Assembly: GCF_001640805.2 (NCBI RefSeq)
Contig: NC_066848.1
Coordinates: forward strand, 6,260,575 to 6,324,574
DNA: 64,000 nucleotides
Direction: 5' to 3'
Origin: Lates calcarifer
Taxonomy: Eukaryota; Chordata; Actinopteri; Centropomidae
Position numbers and translations under genes: made by a program. This document shows positions 61,178 to 64,000 of the stretch, piece after piece (the first letter of the stretch is position 1; each line of letters starts with the position of its first letter). The notes beneath the pieces are model-generated. The model did not search any database. It was not told the DNA's origin and saw nothing but the letters and a program-made list of their open reading frames with translations.

Positions 61178-64000
61178 ACATTGTTAATAAATGGTAGTGA
61201 TTCTTTTGTTGGATTCAGAGAGTTGTTTCCCAATATTCTTACATTTATCTGTGCTTACATGATGCTTTTCCATCCACCTCCTCTTGCCTCTTAATCCAGT
61301 AGAGTCACGCCTTCTATCTATTCAGCAGCATCTCTGAGTGAAGCAAGGGGAGGGCAAAGGAGACCGCAATGCCACAAGCAGCACAAAGTGCGGCTTCTGG
61401 AGTTAGAACAAGAAGACTTTTGTTTGCTAACTCACTGGGGTTCAGTGCTCTGATGTCTGCTAGATTTAGCTTCTGTCCCGGAAAATGACTATGTTTATTA
61501 ATGTCAGATACCGAACCAGCAGCACTCTTTCCACTTTCACTTCTGCTTGAAATCTGAGTAAATTGCATCAAGGATTAAAAACGCTGCCAAGTGATGCAAG
61601 TTTTTGTGAGTCTTCTTGCACTTTCGCACTCATTTCAGTCCTCTGGGTCAGGGATGAGGCATATCTCTGGTTTGTTTGTGTGATATTGAGCTGGGCCGGT
61701 TATAAATGTATCAGATGGGTACGAGTCCAAAATAAGCTAACCCGCACATCACTTAGAAAAGGGCTTCATAATTAAATGTAAAAAAGCAGAGACAGGAATC
61801 ACAAGCCCAGCTTCTTGTTACCAAGCAACCAAGTCAACCAATGTGCATACCACTCTATCACTATTGAAGGCAGGGTGAGGGGAACTGGGGCTCCCTGCCC
61901 ATTTCCAAGCCCTCTTTTTGGTTATACTCTGTTAAAGGACAAAGCAATAGGAATGTGGACAACAGATCAAGTCTAAGTGGGGAGTTTGAAATTCCTTTAA
62001 TGAGAACTTGGCTCATTTAGAGGCATTATTGAGACTCCCAAGTTGATGTGACTTGAATCCAAAGCAGTTGGCCAGTGGTGATGGTTAAGGCAGTAAATTC
62101 TCTGCAGGGTTTTAAAACAAGTGAAAAGAGGCAGGGGGTGAGAAGCAAAAAAAGGGAGGAGATTTAGGCGATGTTAGGTACTCCTTCATCTGTAGTAAGG
62201 ACAAACCCACAAAAAGAAGATGAGACTAAAGAAACAGTAGAGAGGATTTAAATATTACAGCTGACTTTCATTATGTCTTTTTCTCAAACCGAGGACACAA
62301 ATCAAGGAATCATTCAGACCTGAAAACAGGCAGCCGTTGATCAATATGTGCATATAGAGAGACAGATGAGATTCTCGGTTAAATGATATTGACTGCTATT
62401 TCATGAAACTGCTTTAAAAGGCGCTAATTCAAGCGATGTGTAAACAACAAGCTGTCTGAAGTTTTTAGAAATTAGAAGAATAGCTGCACAAAACCATCTA
62501 TATTATACTATCATCTATAATTTTTAATCTCCACAACAGTTAATTAAAATTAATTTTGTGTGACATTATATAGCTTGCCACTGCTGGACTGCAGAGCCTA
62601 AAAATCCTGACTCATGCAGTATTATGAGCAGAGTGTTTTAAAGCACACAGCTGTCCTATTATGTGTATGAAAGTGGGCAGGAGAGGATGTAAACGTCCAG
62701 AGTGCATCCGCCCCTACCCTACCATCCACACTCACAACAAATATCCGTCCTATGTTTATGTGCTCCTGCCTATGTGTCAAGTTCATTTCAGTTCAGCAGC
62801 GGGCGGGGAGCACACGACAGTACCACCCACCTTTTTATGGCGCTTGACAGCCCTCTGCATGACAGATAACTGAGACACAAAATGCATTTGAATAATGCAG
62901 GCATTCTCTGCGCGCTGCAATGCCAGAGCTAAGGTGATGGTCGAAAGGCAGGATGGTAGATGGATAGAGTCCAACTAGTGCTCCAACACCTGCTTGATGA
63001 AATCTCAATAAAACAGGGTTTTAATTGGAGCTTCTTTTATCACATTTTGGAGGCCCTGCAAATGTCTCCAGTGCTCTATTCTAACAATGGGACAAATGGA
63101 AAGTGCTGATTTTAAACGTGAGATTATTCAAAATTAGGATGAACACGGAGGTCACTGAAGTTGTCTGAGGTGACTGTTCCCTTGCTAACTAACCTATTTT
63201 TTTTCTCTTTATCTATTCTTATCTAAAGAACAGTTTTCCCCCTTGTACCCCTCACTGTTTCATTTATTTATTTTTGGACTGAGCACCTGCCTCCTCTTAA
63301 TTCTGCACACACGCCTAGGTGGGTAGATAGAGGCTTGGGCAATTACTGCATATTGAACATCACCATCGTCTTTTTTAACAGAATGTGGATACACGGGGCA
63401 TAAAATACATTTTACTAGCTCAAGGTTTGTCATACATTTGCCTACTGTACAGACCACCTTCATTAAAACCATCTGACTCTGAAGGGATGAGCTGTCAAGG
63501 GCTTTGCAGATCACCCAAAACCCTCCCCATGCCATTAATCTAAATTAATGCTCTGACAAATATGTCATAATATTGGGTGTGAAATATGATAAATGCTCAC
63601 TTTAGCCCATTCATAATTAAGTCTCTTTAGCAAAATGGCAAAATTTCAAATTGCAGAGCTGACGTGGCCCCTGAAAGCAACAAAGGTGACCTTATGCTTT
63701 TGCTCTAAACAACCTACTAATAACAGAGATTGCCCTTTAAAAAGACTTGACAGGTGAAATATAGTAGAGTGCAGCAGATGACTATACAGTAGGTGTGAGC
63801 CACATACAAATTTGAACCTGAATCAATGGTCTAAACTTACTTGTGCAACAAACAATTCTTCCTGCATAGCTCATTAGAACAGAATAACACTATCATTATA
63901 TCAAAACACAATTAATGTTCTGATACACAAGAGTTTAAAAAGATAATACATTGTGTTTTTGTTTTCTATTAAGAATTAAATGAGCTATGACTACTCTTAC

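Larger units (their letters stand above)
1..64000 (-). other. adgrb3: adgrb3 (BAI3) locus, internal part of the gene
   Basis: The whole window lies inside one minus-strand gene, an adhesion GPCR of subfamily B. Fourteen exons encode, in order, a linker, four TSRs, the HormR domain and most of the GAIN domain. This is the architecture of BAI1-3. The residues match what I recall of vertebrate BAI3 better than BAI1/2, for example the linker [14 protein letters not shown], the GAIN segment [18 protein letters not shown] and [18 protein letters not shown]. From family knowledge, BAI3 is a neuronal, postsynaptic surface receptor that binds secreted C1q-like proteins, acts in synapse formation and couples to the Rac regulator ELMO/DOCK. 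Exons for the signal peptide and CUB domain (beyond 64000) and for the GPS, seven helices and tail (before 1) are not seen. Paralogue assignment is from recalled sequence, not from an alignment. Confidence 0.95.
44465..64000 (-). other. adgrb3: adgrb3 intron (partial), toward the CUB exons
   Basis: At least 19.5 kb of intron with no supported exon on either strand. I looked for the large CUB exon (a frame of well over 100 codons would be expected) and found none. Contents listed separately: an inverted repeat (49065-49115), (CA)n at 48030-48051 and 52669-52711, (GAT)n at 50139-50171, (AAAT)n at 45615-45632 and 54058-54077, a palindrome (55219-55238) and a teleost interspersed repeat (60811-61177). 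Runs of A occur at 53802-53818 and 55869-55884. The remainder is AT-rich with chance frames under 115 codons. Confidence 0.75.

Noticed and set aside
61314..61571. 85-codon minus-strand frame with a Leu/Ala-rich C-terminus
   Set aside because: No domain was recognised and no splice relation to adgrb3 was seen. It could be a repeat-derived frame, but I cannot support that.
44465..64000. Search for the adgrb3 CUB and signal-peptide exons
   Set aside because: The CUB exon in this family is large and would show as a long open frame on the minus strand; none is present, so the exons are taken to lie beyond the window.

Overview
The window looks like a stretch of nuclear chromosome from a ray-finned fish, probably a percomorph teleost. 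Exons are short and widely spaced, with canonical GT/AG splice sites. The introns are AT-rich and carry many microsatellites ((CA)n, (TATG)n, (ATC)n, (AAAT)n) plus decayed interspersed repeats of types I associate with teleost genomes. There is no sign of bacterial, viral or organellar coding sequence.

One protein-coding gene is well supported. It lies on the minus strand and fills the window: adgrb3 (brain-specific angiogenesis inhibitor 3, adhesion G-protein-coupled receptor B3). Fourteen internal exons were placed by frame, splice sites and recalled similarity to the vertebrate protein. They run from 44464 down to 9703 and total 1720 coding bases, about 573 codons. In transcript order they are: a linker exon before the repeats (44354-44464); four thrombospondin type-1 repeat (TSR) exons (41624-41785, 35111-35275, 34121-34285, 32072-32236); two exons for the hormone-receptor (HormR) domain (31386-31487, 25899-26005); and seven exons of the GAIN domain (24626-24820, 22570-22638, 19870-19978, 13630-13776, 12539-12614, 10347-10449, 9703-9746). 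All exon junctions agree in phase. The signal peptide/CUB exons must lie beyond 64000. The GPS cleavage motif, the seven-helix region and the cytoplasmic tail must lie before base 1. The gene is therefore open at both ends.

The rest is intron. 44465-64000 and 1-9702 are parts of two large introns that leave the window. Notable content: (a) a decayed fragment of nuclear 18S rRNA on the plus strand at about 37215-37600, with CpG-to-TpG/CpA decay; (b) a CpG-rich segment at 38895-39345 followed by splice-like signals on the plus strand, possibly an internal promoter with a nested transcript; (c) a 165-bp segment present twice, base for base identical, at 13833-13997 and 19119-19283; (d) a diverged tandem duplication at about 11012-11926; (e) two RFX/X-box-like sites 82 bp apart near 21.0 kb; (f) a 20-bp perfect inverted repeat at 49065-49115 and a 20-bp perfect palindrome at 55219-55238; (g) a long polypyrimidine tract (sense strand) abutting one splice acceptor; (h) a G-quadruplex motif near the first TSR exon; and (i) several fossil interspersed repeats.

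I found no previously undescribed gene system. The 18S-derived insertion, the CpG-rich segment and the identical duplication most deserve a second look.
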